64,000 nt of DNA from Nymphaea colorata (GCF_008831285.2 NC_045138.2:11670571-11734570), one strand, 5' to 3'; positions 51,306 through 55,318 are shown, counted from the stretch's first letter. Made by a program: numbers and translations. The notes: a model not told the origin generated them from the sequence alone.

Positions 51306-52867
51306 ATAGCCCCAATGCTTCTCAAAATTGCTCTCTGGCTGAATCCCCACCCATATAACACTTTGATGGCCAAAAAGAGAAATTCATTGAACATAAACTG
51401 CAAAGAAGTACCATGAGGCTGGTTACAAGCAACCACATGCACACACTCATGCATGCGTACCCATGCACTTAACAACCCCCCCCCCCCATACACCCATCTA
51501 AAAAAAAAAAAAAAAAAAAGCCCTCAACACAAACACATATACATCCGAGCACATAACTAAGAACAGCTGCCCAGATATGTACTAAAATGTCATGTTGTTG
51601 AAAACAAGATATCTCTCAGTCGATAAGTGAGGCACTCTGATTAAAGTCCCTCATTAACATTTCACAATCTCCATTCAGTATGAAATAATTTCAAGAGCAT
51701 TGAACATAGGAAGCACAATTGACTACTTGATGCTGAAGAAAAATGTAATGAGCAAAGATAACTAAATTTTGATGTAGAAGGTGATCAGTGGAAGATCCAT
51801 TAGGTTAATAAAATTTGTGATGGTTTCTTCCATATTATCATGAAAGTGTTAGATAATTACATCCTAGAATCAAATGGATTCCTCCAACAAATTCTTCCAG
51901 ATATGTACCCGTTAGGCTCTGGTCAAAGGCATTCTAGAATTCCATATTGTCATACTAGATTCACAGTAGATTTAGCTTCCTGAGCTCACTAGCGAGAATT
52001 TGCATATGCATTTTCTGGAAGGTATTGCAATTAAATTGATTGGTGAAATAAAAAGGTTATTGTATGGCAAATCATTAATTGACCTCACAAAGGAAATCAA
52101 GGCTTATGGATTTAGACCAAACAATTTATGTGTGGATTTTCATCAACAGTTTCTTTAGACAGTCTTCAGACTCTTCACAAAAGGGACTTTCCTTTTGGTT
52201 GCTAGAGTGTCATCCTGTGCATATGCAAAACACAAATCTCTATGATACACCCATAGTATGTTATATTCCCTGGGTAGCAAAAAGCTCTCTTTAGTTGATA
52301 GTTTGCGCCATAAAATATCAAGAAAAAAAGACTAAGGAGAATGACAGAAATTTAAGGCTTCAGGGTTCCTTTCTATTTTTAATTAAAAAGCTAGAAGGTT
52401 TAGAATCAAGAAATATATACCTTGCAAGTAACCCTGAAGAATGAAGCTTCGCCCCTTCCTTTAGTTATCTTTAAAGCTGATGCCTCTTTCATCTTCTTCC
52501 CAAGGGCAATATTTTTTGCTTGAACTTCTTGCTCATGAGCTTCTTTAGCAAGGCGTTTCTACAATAAGATAGATGTAAATAATGCTGACTAAAACTAAGC
52601 AGCATCAACATGCAAGCAAATTAAGTCTACACCTAAACTTGATGCACCCAAATGCTGTGCAGGTTATACCCTACTCTAATTGAACAAATGGCATTCTCAT
52701 ATTCATCGAATCAAATCACATGATATTATGAGAAACCTGCATCAAGTATCTCGAGGGATACCTCTCGAGCCTTAGCAGATTCAAAATCATCATACAGCTC
52801 CTCATCAACACGTTCATGATCAACAAGCCCTATCATACTATTAAATTTCCTTTTGCTGATCTCTTCA
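4393..52867 (-). CDS. TOP6B: DNA topoisomerase VI subunit B, 3' 16 exons (5' end outside window)
   Basis: The spliced exons, in transcript order, are 52867-52762, 52558-52421, 48953-48902, 41032-40968, 25385-25279, 25147-25045, 24746-24661, 24581-24385, 24052-23937, 20396-20311, 14455-14383, 12541-12450, 12357-12219, 5982-5888, 4892-4631 and 4539-4393. Their 1864 bases keep one frame and give 620 residues plus TAA. The product matches plant TOP6B throughout: KFNSMIGL, the ATPase box DNGKGMP, the lid GKFGLGAKM, a helical region and the transducer ([18 protein letters not shown], then [16 protein letters not shown]), ending FVFRLLI. The N-box helix (family motif NALD) is not in the window. In the family this subunit binds ATP, clamps DNA and works with the TOP6A (SPO11-3) cleavage subunit in the nucleus; in Arabidopsis it is needed for endoreduplication. 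The meiotic paralogue MTOPVIB is too divergent to fit this well. Identification is from remembered family sequence; no search was run. No lesion is visible. Confidence 0.96.
4631..4892 (-). CDS. TOP6B: TOP6B exon, charged C-terminal region
   Basis: This 262-base exon starts [16 protein letters not shown], runs through a lysine/glutamate-rich linker, and ends [12 protein letters not shown]. The acceptor is actgcag and the donor is gtaaaa. Confidence 0.95.
5151..5655. repeat. 257-bp tandem duplication in a TOP6B intron
   Basis: The block starting gcaggtgcatgctcccagtt at 5151 recurs at 5408 with a few substitutions and small indels, including loss of an agcagtat-like stretch. It lies wholly inside the intron between 4893 and 5887. 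Confidence 0.9.
5882..5887 (-). promoter_or_regulatory. TOP6B: probable GC splice donor of a GC-AG intron
   Basis: On the minus strand the exon ends CAG and the intron begins gcaagt. This is the known GC-donor consensus (AG|GCAAGT), with a perfect U1 match apart from the C. The 995-base intron ends in actgcag at 4893. Confidence 0.75.
5888..5982 (-). CDS. TOP6B: TOP6B exon ending at a GC splice donor
   Basis: This 95-base exon encodes [20 protein letters not shown] followed by [11 protein letters not shown]. The acceptor is tttgtag. Its 3' end is CAG|gcaagt. Joining there gives NLFRYIPD, which matches the family pattern (S/F)RYIPD. A GT six bases inside the exon (TTT|gttcag) would also keep frame but would drop two residues that the family has. 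Confidence 0.92.
6350..6596 (-). repeat. Copia-A 3' LTR
   Basis: This is a 247-bp LTR reading TGTTGATAG...CTCTACA on the minus strand. It supplies the last Cys codon and stop of gag-pol. Confidence 0.96.
6591..10916 (-). CDS. Copia-A gag-pol polyprotein
   Basis: This is a single 1441-residue frame. I start it at [10 protein letters not shown] (10916) because Copia-C and Copia-D start the same way; an in-frame ATG lies 13 codons upstream. Order, counted from this start: gag core (about 20-220), CCHC zinc knuckle C256-C259-H264-C269, protease DSG at 352, GAG-pre-integrase HHCC (H489, H494, C518, C521), integrase D548-D611-E647 (DD35E), reverse transcriptase with YVDD at 1118, and RNase H with D1284, E1325 and D1361. 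The integrase-before-RT order defines copia. All catalytic residues are present. Cytoplasmic particles would assemble from gag, and the integrase would return the cDNA to the nucleus. Confidence 0.96.
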   Translation of the reverse strand: MAASSSSTVNTNPTEIGAFRTENVPMQVITLRLTKDNYFSWSPAMTMGIAGRGRMAYIDGSNPEPARTSDVWHTWFLEDNQVKTWIVNSVSADIQPLILRKKTARDMWVVLEQMYGQKKTAIRTYQVMKTVYGIRQGTSSVAEYYGALKAKWEELDYHSDIPWHCPHDQALYVAHEWENRVFLFLAGLNDEFEGVRSQILNSGEVSSIEDVYSCVEAEEQRRLVTKEGKRELVPYNERSALVSRGPGGPSRSLRRCTHCKKTGHTVDYCWDLHPEKKGNRGRSLTGRPPVSEVQASSGEKVSISTDQLRELRAYLGRLDVNKTETSEGTTANHALAAIGNQGNSSVGEWIVDSGATHHMTGNPKLFHEYKLSSGRERVSLADGSSTCVAGEGTLSLLDKFHVQGALHVPQFPLNLLSVSRLTKELNCELIFSADRCVLQDLVTGKRIGIGLASDGLYRLPIRVATALLTAIRKTDKRREDCLQSFMYWHERFGHLPFGILKHLFPDLCSSFDVSSISCDVCQFAKHVRASYPISSSCANEAFSLIHSDVWGPSGIHTRQGFQYFITFIDDFSRATFIYLLKDRSEVPRIIETFILLVHTQYGANVKTFRSDNAREYMCRPVEEFLRQRGIVHETSCSYTPPQNGVAERKNRQLLNVTRALLFQRNLPKHYWGDAVLTSAYLINRMPSRVLNGRTPHSLLPGSHPPFPLPPRVFGCVCFIHDHSPNVKKLDPRSIKGVFVGYSPTQKGYKCIDPITGRAYVTRDVTFLEHASYFGANPLQGEQSVGREEYSQRQELQFIDFLDYKKTESLNTVDVPEKEERGDNSIEKEGPQLFGQFYSRRGTRTEVMTCDARSTSNPNATPSLDEPSPTEETVETHDEVEKKNDDLPIALRKGVRSCTQHPIGNFVSYSRLGKDYKCFVSTLSLAVIPRTVAEAQSDSKWADAMKEEIDALRRNLTWEVVKIPEAAHLVGSKWVYTIKYKPDGSVERYKARLVAKGFSQKYGIDYLETFAPVAKMKTVRVVISLAVMKEWKMYQLDVKNAFLNGDLEEEVYMHMLPGYEEPEMCCKLKKALYGLKQSPRAWFERLRRVMIRHGYKQGNGDHTLFVKKKESKVTLLLVYVDDMIVTGDDEEEIIKLKGLLATEFDLKDLGKLRYFLGMEVARSSTGLVLNQRKYTLDLLEETGKLGCRPTPTPFDTGHKLSLRDGEPLCEEDKGRYQHLVGKLIYLTLTRPDITFAVNVLSQFMHAPTDAHLKAVDRVLCYLKKNPGKGLLYVKQETVEIEGYSDADWAGCGDTRRSTTGYCVYLGGNLVVWRSKRQDVCSRSSAEAEYRAVAMGVLELLWLKILLTDIGIEIEGPMKMYCDNKSAINLANNPVLHDRTKHVEIDRHFIRERIDAKELILPYMKSEDQTADVLTKALPSTSFERNVSKLGMFDMYAQLEGEC
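6597..6605 (-). other. Copia-A polypurine tract
   Basis: The minus strand reads GAGGGGGAG directly before the 3' LTR. The tract is also coding, for Glu-Gly-Glu near the end of the polyprotein. Confidence 0.92.
10917..11471 (-). other. Copia-A GC-rich leader with upstream ORFs
   Basis: The 555-base leader is very GC-rich, with recurring GCGCTGGGCGG-like units. It carries short upstream reading frames, including one starting in the LTR (11509-11255) and one overlapping the gag start in another frame (11118-10873). Confidence 0.7.
11459..11471 (-). other. Copia-A primer binding site
   Basis: The minus strand reads TGGTATCAGAGCC immediately after the 5' LTR. This is complementary to the 3' end of plant initiator tRNA-Met, the usual primer for plant copia elements. 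Confidence 0.93.
11472..11718 (-). repeat. Copia-A 5' LTR
   Basis: This 247-bp LTR is identical to the copy at 6350-6596. It is followed on the minus strand by the primer binding site. Confidence 0.96.
11524..11559 (-). ncRNA. conserved LTR hairpin (Copia-A 5' LTR)
   Basis: On minus, CGTGG and CCACG form an outer stem and CCCTC and GAGGG an inner stem, separated by T-rich internal loops. The copy in the 3' LTR is at 6402-6437. Equivalent hairpins occur in B (28454-28487, 33413-33446), C (34498-34534, 39855-39891) and D (56847-56881, 61805-61839). B has ACCTC/GAGGT in the inner stem, a compensated change. It lies in the part of the LTR expected to be transcribed (R/U5). Confidence 0.6.
12219..12357 (-). 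CDS. TOP6B: TOP6B exon, transducer domain
   Basis: This 139-base exon encodes [20 protein letters not shown] and ends IDEIASAVK. The acceptor is cattgcacag and the donor is gtgagt. The next intron carries Copia-A. Confidence 0.96.
12450..12541 (-). CDS. TOP6B: TOP6B exon, transducer domain
   Basis: This 92-base exon encodes [20 protein letters not shown] and continues [10 protein letters not shown]. It is the most conserved TOP6B/Spo11-partner transducer stretch in the window. The acceptor is tttcctcag and the donor is gtctgt. Confidence 0.96.
12940..12997. repeat. (TA)n microsatellite
   Basis: About 29 uninterrupted TA units lie in the TOP6B intron 12542-14382. Confidence 0.97.
13298..13344. 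repeat. two adjacent perfect hairpins
   Basis: CCTTCGT (13298-13304) pairs with ACGAAGG (13309-13315) over a 4-base loop. GTTTACTGT (13321-13329) pairs with ACAGTAAAC (13336-13344) over a 6-base loop. They lie in intron sequence outside any recognised transposon. The rest of 12998-14382 holds only A-rich low-complexity tracts, poly-A near 13613 and a GGGGCAGACCCC-type palindrome near 13685. Confidence 0.7.
14383..14455 (-). CDS. TOP6B: TOP6B exon
   Basis: This 73-base exon encodes [20 protein letters not shown] and ends DVKQ, part of the transducer domain. The acceptor is taatgcag and the donor is gttaaa. Confidence 0.95.
15330..15465 (+). pseudogene. copia reverse transcriptase scrap
   Basis: The frame [20 protein letters not shown] followed by [10 protein letters not shown] matches the copia RT stretch LGxLxYFLGIEV...LLSQxKYA. 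There is no further coding around it and the boundaries are unclear. The rest of 14456-16942 is AT-rich intron, with A-rich runs at 15480-15840 and poly-C at 16780-16797. Confidence 0.7.
16943..17268. mobile_element. 326-bp hAT-type MITE
   Basis: The ends are terminal inverted repeats CTATGTCACACGGACGCGG and CTATGTCACACGGGTGCGG (right end read on minus). An 8-bp target duplication CATCAACC flanks it at 16935-16942 and 17269-17276. It has no coding capacity. The terminal CTATGTCAC is shared with the hAT elements at 28128 and 43996. Confidence 0.93.
17600..19519 (-). pseudogene. Copia-G, antisense copia gag/integrase relic
   Basis: On minus there is a gag-like segment (18862-18360, with [20 protein letters not shown]). 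Downstream comes integrase core [20 protein letters not shown] and FVDDYLR near 17875-17770, then SDSRGEY in another frame near 17660. Frameshifts and stops break it. A primer site reading TGGTATTAGAGCC on minus lies at 19507-19519. No RT or RNase H is found, so the 3' half is gone. Confidence 0.85.
19520..20050 (-). repeat. Copia-G 5' LTR (outer end uncertain)
   Basis: The sequence next to the Copia-G primer site begins TGTAAACAG on the plus strand, as an LTR end should. Inside is a diverged internal duplication: AGTTTTGGGCCAGGTTATT (about 19627) and AGTTCTGGGTCAAGTTATT (about 19809), each followed by similar sequence. I cannot find the outer TG. Confidence 0.5.
20311..20396 (-). CDS. TOP6B: TOP6B exon
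   Basis: This 86-base exon encodes [20 protein letters not shown] followed by DMVATYAN. The acceptor is cttttgtcag and the donor is gttata. The introns on either side (3.5 and 5.9 kb) are full of transposon relics. Confidence 0.95.
20815..20885 (+). pseudogene. Ty3/gypsy reverse transcriptase scrap
   Basis: One frame reads [15 protein letters not shown], the hallmark of gypsy reverse transcriptase ([14 protein letters not shown]). Homology stops after about 20 codons, near the Copia-F fragment. Confidence 0.65.
21180..21243 (+). repeat. 31-bp tandem duplication in Copia-F
   Basis: The unit starting CCGGCTTTGAGAAACAGGGG occurs twice in a row, duplicating [11 protein letters not shown] 31-base repeat is not a multiple of three, so it breaks the frame. 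Confidence 0.92.
21186..22358 (+). pseudogene. Copia-F RT/RNase H open frame
   Basis: This frame is open for about 390 codons and has a YVDD box and RNase H acidic residues. It cannot make a working polyprotein because the gag, protease and integrase parts are gone and a 31-bp tandem duplication at its 5' end shifts the frame. It differs in sequence from the Copia-A family and ends DIYAPA before the polypurine tract. Confidence 0.88.
22366..22609 (+). repeat. Copia-F 3' LTR (probable)
   Basis: It starts TGTTGAGG right after the polypurine tract. The 3' limit is set at ...ATACTACA by the CA rule only, since no second LTR is present. Confidence 0.6.
22840..23065 (+). pseudogene. copia RNase H scrap
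   Basis: The frame [20 protein letters not shown] followed by [20 protein letters not shown] and ending VKFFTKPS follows the copia RNase H pattern (CDNKSAI...HxRTKHIE...DxxTKPL). The conserved histidines are partly lost. A (CA)n run follows at about 23061-23079. 23080-23936 is otherwise plain AT-rich intron. Confidence 0.8.
23937..24052 (-). CDS. TOP6B: TOP6B exon
   Basis: This 116-base exon encodes [20 protein letters not shown] and ends [12 protein letters not shown]. The acceptor is cctttgtag and the donor is gtaagt. Confidence 0.95.
24385..24581 (-). CDS. TOP6B: TOP6B exon, helical region
   Basis: This 197-base exon includes [20 protein letters not shown] and [20 protein letters not shown]. 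In the family this is the helical H2TH-like insert between the ATPase and transducer domains. The intron before it is only 79 bases. The donor is gtgtaa. Confidence 0.95.
24661..24746 (-). CDS. TOP6B: TOP6B exon
   Basis: This 86-base exon encodes [20 protein letters not shown] followed by FRFISDIA. The acceptor is tttttacag and the donor is gtaagt. Confidence 0.95.
25045..25147 (-). CDS. TOP6B: TOP6B exon
   Basis: This 103-base exon encodes [20 protein letters not shown] followed by [14 protein letters not shown]. The acceptor is tttcttcag and the donor is gtaatt. Confidence 0.95.
25279..25385 (-). CDS. TOP6B: TOP6B exon
   Basis: This 107-base exon encodes [18 protein letters not shown] and on through FCRLDIDIH. 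It has a cttatgcag acceptor and a gtgtgt donor. It follows the 15.6-kb intron. Confidence 0.95.
26060..26260 (-). pseudogene. copia gag scrap, antisense
   Basis: On minus the frame reads [20 protein letters not shown] and continues [13 protein letters not shown], a typical copia gag (UBN2) segment. It probably belongs to the same relic as the LTR at 27654. 25386-26059 holds nothing I recognise. Confidence 0.78.
27654..28048 (-). repeat. copia LTR of a truncated antisense element
   Basis: This 395-bp stretch reads TGTAACACCCC...TTTCTAACA on minus, with TG/CA ends. It is followed on minus by TGGTATTAAAGAG, a decayed tRNA-Met primer site, at 27641-27653. The leader and gag remains lie between here and 26060; no second LTR is seen. 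Confidence 0.7.
28253..28537 (+). repeat. Copia-B 5' LTR
   Basis: This LTR has TG...CA ends and is followed by the primer site. A TATATAT run at 28361-28367 is a candidate TATA box. Two perfect palindromes lie upstream of it. Confidence 0.95.
28274..28336 (+). promoter_or_regulatory. tandem palindromes in Copia-B U3
   Basis: GAACCGGGTCC (28274-28284) is the exact inverse of GGACCCGGTTC (28291-28301). GGGTACCGAG (28312-28321) is the exact inverse of CTCGGTACCC (28327-28336). They sit 25-110 bases upstream of the TATA-like run. Confidence 0.8.
28538..28550 (+). other. Copia-B primer binding site
   Basis: TGGTATCAGAGCC directly follows the 5' LTR, matching initiator tRNA-Met. Confidence 0.93.
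28905..33216 (+). pseudogene. Copia-B gag-pol with one frameshift
   Basis: The start [10 protein letters not shown] at 28905 aligns with the gag start of its relatives. Gag runs to about 29420, where a single-base indel shifts the frame; the rest is open to 33216. Present are the knuckle [14 protein letters not shown], protease [13 protein letters not shown], integrase HSDVCGPSG / RTDNAREY / [14 protein letters not shown] with YVDDMIVTG, and RNase H SDADWAG with [10 protein letters not shown], ending LEGEC. A programmed shift is unlikely because Copia-A reads through in one frame here. Confidence 0.93.
33202..33210 (+). other. Copia-B polypurine tract
   Basis: GAGGGGGAG lies directly before the 3' LTR and encodes part of the C-terminal LEGEC. 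Confidence 0.9.
33211..33496 (+). repeat. Copia-B 3' LTR
   Basis: It begins right after the polypurine tract and supplies the TAG stop of gag-pol (33214-33216). Confidence 0.95.
34338..34572 (+). repeat. Copia-C 5' LTR
   Basis: It starts TGTTGACGGATCTTGG and ends ATTTCAACA, and is followed by the primer site 34573-34585. Confidence 0.95.
35392..39705 (+). pseudogene. Copia-C gag-pol pseudogene
   Basis: It starts [10 protein letters not shown] at 35392. The order is as in Copia-A: gag, knuckle [14 protein letters not shown], protease [13 protein letters not shown], integrase, RT with YVDDMIVTG near 38740, RNase H. Stops interrupt at about 35644 (W to TAG), 35689 (R to TGA), 35983 (Q to TAG), 37216 (R to TGA), 37641 (K to TAG), 38256 (W to TGA) and 39238 (W to TGA). 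There are also small indels, for example near 36280, 37010, 37495 and 39165. Most stops are C-to-T or G-to-A changes. Upstream a GC-rich leader (34586-35391) happens to be open in frame with gag from 34672. Confidence 0.93.
39700..39929 (+). repeat. Copia-C 3' LTR
   Basis: It directly follows the polypurine tract GAGGGGGAG and supplies the Cys codon and TGA stop. Confidence 0.95.
40392..40483. repeat. 46-bp tandem duplication
   Basis: ACTGTTCGACATTTCTTCAA and the rest of a 46-base unit occur twice with one difference. It lies just upstream of a copia gag-like scrap and may be part of that element's LTR or leader. Confidence 0.85.
40622..40862 (+). pseudogene. copia gag N-terminal scrap
   Basis: The frame reads [18 protein letters not shown], a stop, then [16 protein letters not shown]. 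This resembles the gag start LxGxNYxxWxxxVxxxLxxKxxWGYLxGxxP of a plant copia lineage different from Copia-A. It has a stop and no continuation before the TOP6B exon at 40968. Confidence 0.6.
40968..41032 (-). CDS. TOP6B: TOP6B exon with GKFGLG lid box
   Basis: This 65-base exon encodes (V)[21 protein letters not shown], the ATP-lid glycine box. The acceptor is ctctcacag and the donor is gtaatc. The introns on its two sides are 7.9 and 15.6 kb, so it must be recognised as a tiny exon in long transposon-rich sequence. Confidence 0.95.
41340..41870 (+). pseudogene. hAT transposase (DUF659-type) scrap
   Basis: From 41401 the frame encodes [36 protein letters not shown]-like sequence and [17 protein letters not shown]. 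This matches the conserved hAT stretch CAAHCLxLMLxDI...FIYNHxxxLxxM...RPxxTRFATxxxxLxSI. It ends in stops near 41696 and 41818. No terminal repeats are found. Confidence 0.78.
42720..43965 (+). pseudogene. Ty3/gypsy gag-protease relic
   Basis: Gag: [20 protein letters not shown], then [20 protein letters not shown] and [20 protein letters not shown]. Then a CCHC knuckle [14 protein letters not shown] near 43438-43480. Then a protease-like part with [16 protein letters not shown] and [13 protein letters not shown]. Many stops and shifts are present. It stops near the hAT element at 43996. The Pro/Gln-rich stretch from about 42170 may be its N-terminal part. Confidence 0.82.
43996..48035 (+). 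mobile_element. degenerate hAT transposon
   Basis: The left end is CTAAGTCACCTGGGTGCGCC, shared with the non-autonomous copy ending at 34216. The right end ...CAGTCACTTAG is eroded: the GC-rich part of the right terminal repeat that the copy at 28128 still has is missing. I find no 8-bp target duplication (CGATAGCC left, GTTCCTTC right). Inside is a broken transposase. The flanks 43996-45420 match 33510-34216 in inverse orientation. Confidence 0.85.
45411..47867 (+). pseudogene. hAT-family transposase pseudogene
   Basis: A BED-finger region (about 45540-45720, [20 protein letters not shown]) has Tyr in place of its second Cys. A DUF659-like part follows (46080-46480, [16 protein letters not shown] and [15 protein letters not shown]), then a middle region with [10 protein letters not shown]. 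Last is the C-terminal dimerisation domain (47210-47460, [20 protein letters not shown] and [20 protein letters not shown]). Several stops (for example 45437, 45860, 46117, 46478, 46642) and frame changes break it. In the family this enzyme cuts and pastes elements with 8-bp target duplications. Confidence 0.9.
48036..48901. other. TOP6B intron sequence, nothing recognised
   Basis: I see no coding similarity, terminal repeats or tandem arrays between the hAT right end and the exon at 48902. Confidence 0.5.
48902..48953 (-). CDS. TOP6B: TOP6B exon with ATP-binding DNGKG box
   Basis: This 52-base exon encodes [17 protein letters not shown], which carries the DxGxG ATP-binding box of GHKL ATPases. 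It has a T-rich ttgcag acceptor and a gtttgt donor, and it is isolated between introns of 3.5 kb and 7.9 kb. Confidence 0.95.
49860..50700 (+). pseudogene. Ty3/gypsy RNase H-integrase relic
   Basis: Broken frames give [28 protein letters not shown] and [19 protein letters not shown], matching gypsy RNase H (HExNYPxHDLELAAVVFALKxWRHYLYG...ELNxRQRRWLExLKDY). Then [17 protein letters not shown] matches the integrase zinc-finger region, followed by [12 protein letters not shown] and WNDMTMNF. Stops and shifts are frequent. A TOP6B exon separates it from the gag relic at 42720, so the two need not be one element. Confidence 0.82.
50821..51520. repeat. low-complexity cluster in a TOP6B intron
   Basis: (AC)n and (AT)n lie at about 50819-50850, mixed GT/GA repeats at 51258-51302, and poly-C then poly-A at 51476-51519. 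GCCTAGTTGGCACCTAGG (about 50899) and CCATGCCTAGACAAGC (about 51137) may be ends of a degraded MITE, but I cannot prove a target duplication. 51521-52420 holds nothing recognised. Confidence 0.6.
52421..52558 (-). CDS. TOP6B: TOP6B exon
   Basis: This 138-base, 46-codon exon begins [16 protein letters not shown] and ends [11 protein letters not shown], a lysine-rich segment ahead of the ATPase core. The acceptor is ttattgtag and the donor is gtatat. The intron before it is 203 bases. Confidence 0.94.
52762..52867 (-). CDS. TOP6B: TOP6B exon (first in window)
   Basis: This 106-base exon encodes [20 protein letters not shown] and on to AKARE. It starts after a gtgtgcag acceptor on the minus strand and ends at AGAG|gtatcc. 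Its first base completes a codon begun in an upstream exon that is not in the window. Upstream intron sequence runs to at least 54898 and then into Copia-E. Confidence 0.93.
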
Positions 52868-53440
52868 CTGCACACCCAACACAAGTAGTAACATGAGTTC
52901 TGATTTTTGAGCTTTAAAACGATTATATTATAGGGAAAAAAAGATATAATCAACGCCCACCAAGATCTATTGAAGAACTAGAAAGTATGAAATAAGAACA
53001 AGATAAGCAAGTCCCTACAAGAAGGGTAAATAATACACACAATGAGCATATTTTTTTCAACGTACAGGTTGCAGTGATACCATGGAAATAATACTATTCT
53101 CTTTTATGAACAGAAGCATCATCTGACTGTAAATCAGAGTGTAAACAGAGCAAGAAAAACAGACTTGCAATCTTCAAACAGTCTCAGTCTTCACAGTGAA
53201 TCACATCAAAGAGAATCCTACGGTTGTTGAACGACTGAATATATTGCTGAAAATGGATAATAACAAACTTGGCACACAGGCCATGCATACAGAGGACCAC
53301 ACCTCCCATTAATGTTTATATGAGAAAGAAAATAAAGAAAGCAACAACTAGCTGTTGGACTAGTTCAAAAGGCTAGAATATAGCCGTTCGAACTAGCCAA
53401 CGTCTACTTTGGCTAAAACAAGGAAAATAACATAAAAGAT

Positions 53441-54845
53441 CTATGTTGTCAAGGCACCCAGGCAGGCGGGCCTAGGTGAGGCTAGGCGAAAAAAGCAACC
53501 AATTTTTTTTAATTTTTTTTTTAGTTATGTTAATATGTCAAGTTATTTTGATTAACTTTTATTAATATTTGAAATGTGGAGAGTGGTAATATAACAAGCA
53601 TAATCAACTTAAACAATGAAAAAGTAATTGTCGACTTCATTGAATATGCAAAATCAATAACTAAATGTAATCTAATACAATAAACAAAACAAAAAACTAA
53701 ATCTAATCTCTAGAAGAAGGAATGTAAATCTGCAAGAAGGCTTTAATCCATCTGTACTTAAAGAAAGACATAATATAATAAAAAAGACTTAACAGTGCAT
53801 AATAGTGTACATATAAGTACACAACAGTAACAATACATATAACTATATAAGTACATAACCATACTAACGTACACACATAACAGGTATCACAATACTACAC
53901 ATTATATAACAGGCTACCTGTATATACATAAAATAGGTTGATGCAATACTATATAACAGGTATAAAGGACTGTATATAACAGTATATACATGTAACACGT
54001 ATTACAATACATAATAACAGGAATAACAAATTGTATTACAATACAATTAACATAAGAGTATATACACATAAGTTTATAACAGGTATAACAAATTAACAAT
54101 ACATATAACTATATGATATAAGTATGTAACATAACCATACTAATGTATACGTATAACCATAGCCATTTTTCTCAAATACTTATCGGCAAGGTTGTTTTTT
54201 TGGGGAAAATCTCGGAACTGTTTAAAAAAATAAAAACTCAAATGTTAGGTAAAAATACAAGAAATGAAAAACTAATAAGTATTGCATTTAGGAGGTTATG
54301 TCAAATACCTAAAACAAGAGGAAATAAAATAATGAAACAAAAGTTGAAAAAAATAGAAAATGAAATTAAAAAATTCGATGAAAAGATCGCGATAAAATGG
54401 CATCCAAATCGTGATAAATTCATTTTTAATTTTTTTTCAATATATCGGGATATTTTCCCATTTTTATCATTTTTTTTATTTTTCTCGTTATATCACAATA
54501 TTTTTGAAAATATCGCGATATTTGTGTCTATGCATATAACAAGCATGAGGTATCACAATACTATATAACAGACTAAGTGACTAACAGTTCATACATATAA
54601 CAGCAAAATCAACATAACAATACATAAAAATACGTAATCAATACAAAATAAAGTACTCAACAATAAATACTTAATTAAGAAACTTTAATTGAAAGGGAAG
54701 GCAACTTTTCACTTTCCCATGGACATTACGTGTTGGCACGTAGGCCAACCTAGGCGCCAACACATATTCTGTCGCCTAAGTAGTGGACTTAGGCGGCTGT
54801 GGACTCACACTTAGTCCATGCCTAGGCAAGGCCTTAACAATATAG
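53441..54845. mobile_element. 1.4-kb non-autonomous hAT-like element
   Basis: The ends are CTATGTTGTCAAGGCACC and, on minus, CTATATTGTTAAGGCCTTGC. An exact 8-bp target duplication TAAAAGAT flanks it at 53433-53440 and 54846-54853. The subterminal parts are rich in CCTAGGC words. The middle is AT-rich with repeated ATAACAGGTAT-like words and holds no transposase. A stretch at about 54165-54535 with TATCGCGATA-like words looks like a second nested element. Confidence 0.85.
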
Positions 54846-54898
54846 TAAAAGATACAAGATAACAGAAATTTACAAAAGATAAAAAGATACTACAAAGT

Positions 54899-55318
54899 TG
54901 TTAAACAACAAGATTTTTGGATCCTCCATTTGGATCCAAGATCCAGCACGTTGAACAATGTCTCACGTTATTCAATGCCCTTGTAACATGTGAAGTCTCT
55001 TAGGATTCTACGTTCTTGTAACTGTGTTGAGGTATTCAATGTTCTTGTAATATGTGAAGTCTCTTAGGATTCTACGTTCATGTAAACTGTGTTGAGGTAT
55101 TCAATGTCCTTGTAATATGTGAAGTTTCCTAGGATTCTACGATGAAGAGTCTCTTAGGATTCTGCAATTGTAACTGTTCTCTCTTATAAATATGGGCCAT
55201 GTAGACCATCCTGGTCACGGCTTCTTCTTCTCAACTTTTTCTTGTTTCATTCTTTCTCTCTACCTTCCTGCGTGAATACAGATTTCTAGTTGCAGATATT
55301 GGTGCCAGATTTCTATCA
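54899..55318 (+). repeat. Copia-E 5' LTR with triplicated U3 repeat
   Basis: This 420-bp LTR runs from TGTTAAACAAC to TTCTATCA. About 65-base units beginning TTCAATG start at 54971, 55035 and 55100, with a partial fourth near 55145. A TATAAATA box is at 55185-55192. Confidence 0.85.
54971..55175 (+). promoter_or_regulatory. three 65-bp U3 repeats upstream of a TATA box
   Basis: Each unit contains TTGTAAYATGTGAAGTYTCY and AGGATTCTACG. The array ends about 10 bases before TATAAATA. Repeats like this in LTR U3 regions often act as enhancers; that role is inferred. Confidence 0.75.

Noticed and set aside
4393-52867. The host gene as the meiotic paralogue MTOPVIB
   Set aside because: The exons keep the full ATPase boxes and the transducer motifs typical of TOP6B. 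MTOPVIB is much more divergent.
54143-54568. 141-codon Lys/Phe-rich frame
   Set aside because: The composition is that of AT-rich repeat DNA inside a non-autonomous element, with no domain.
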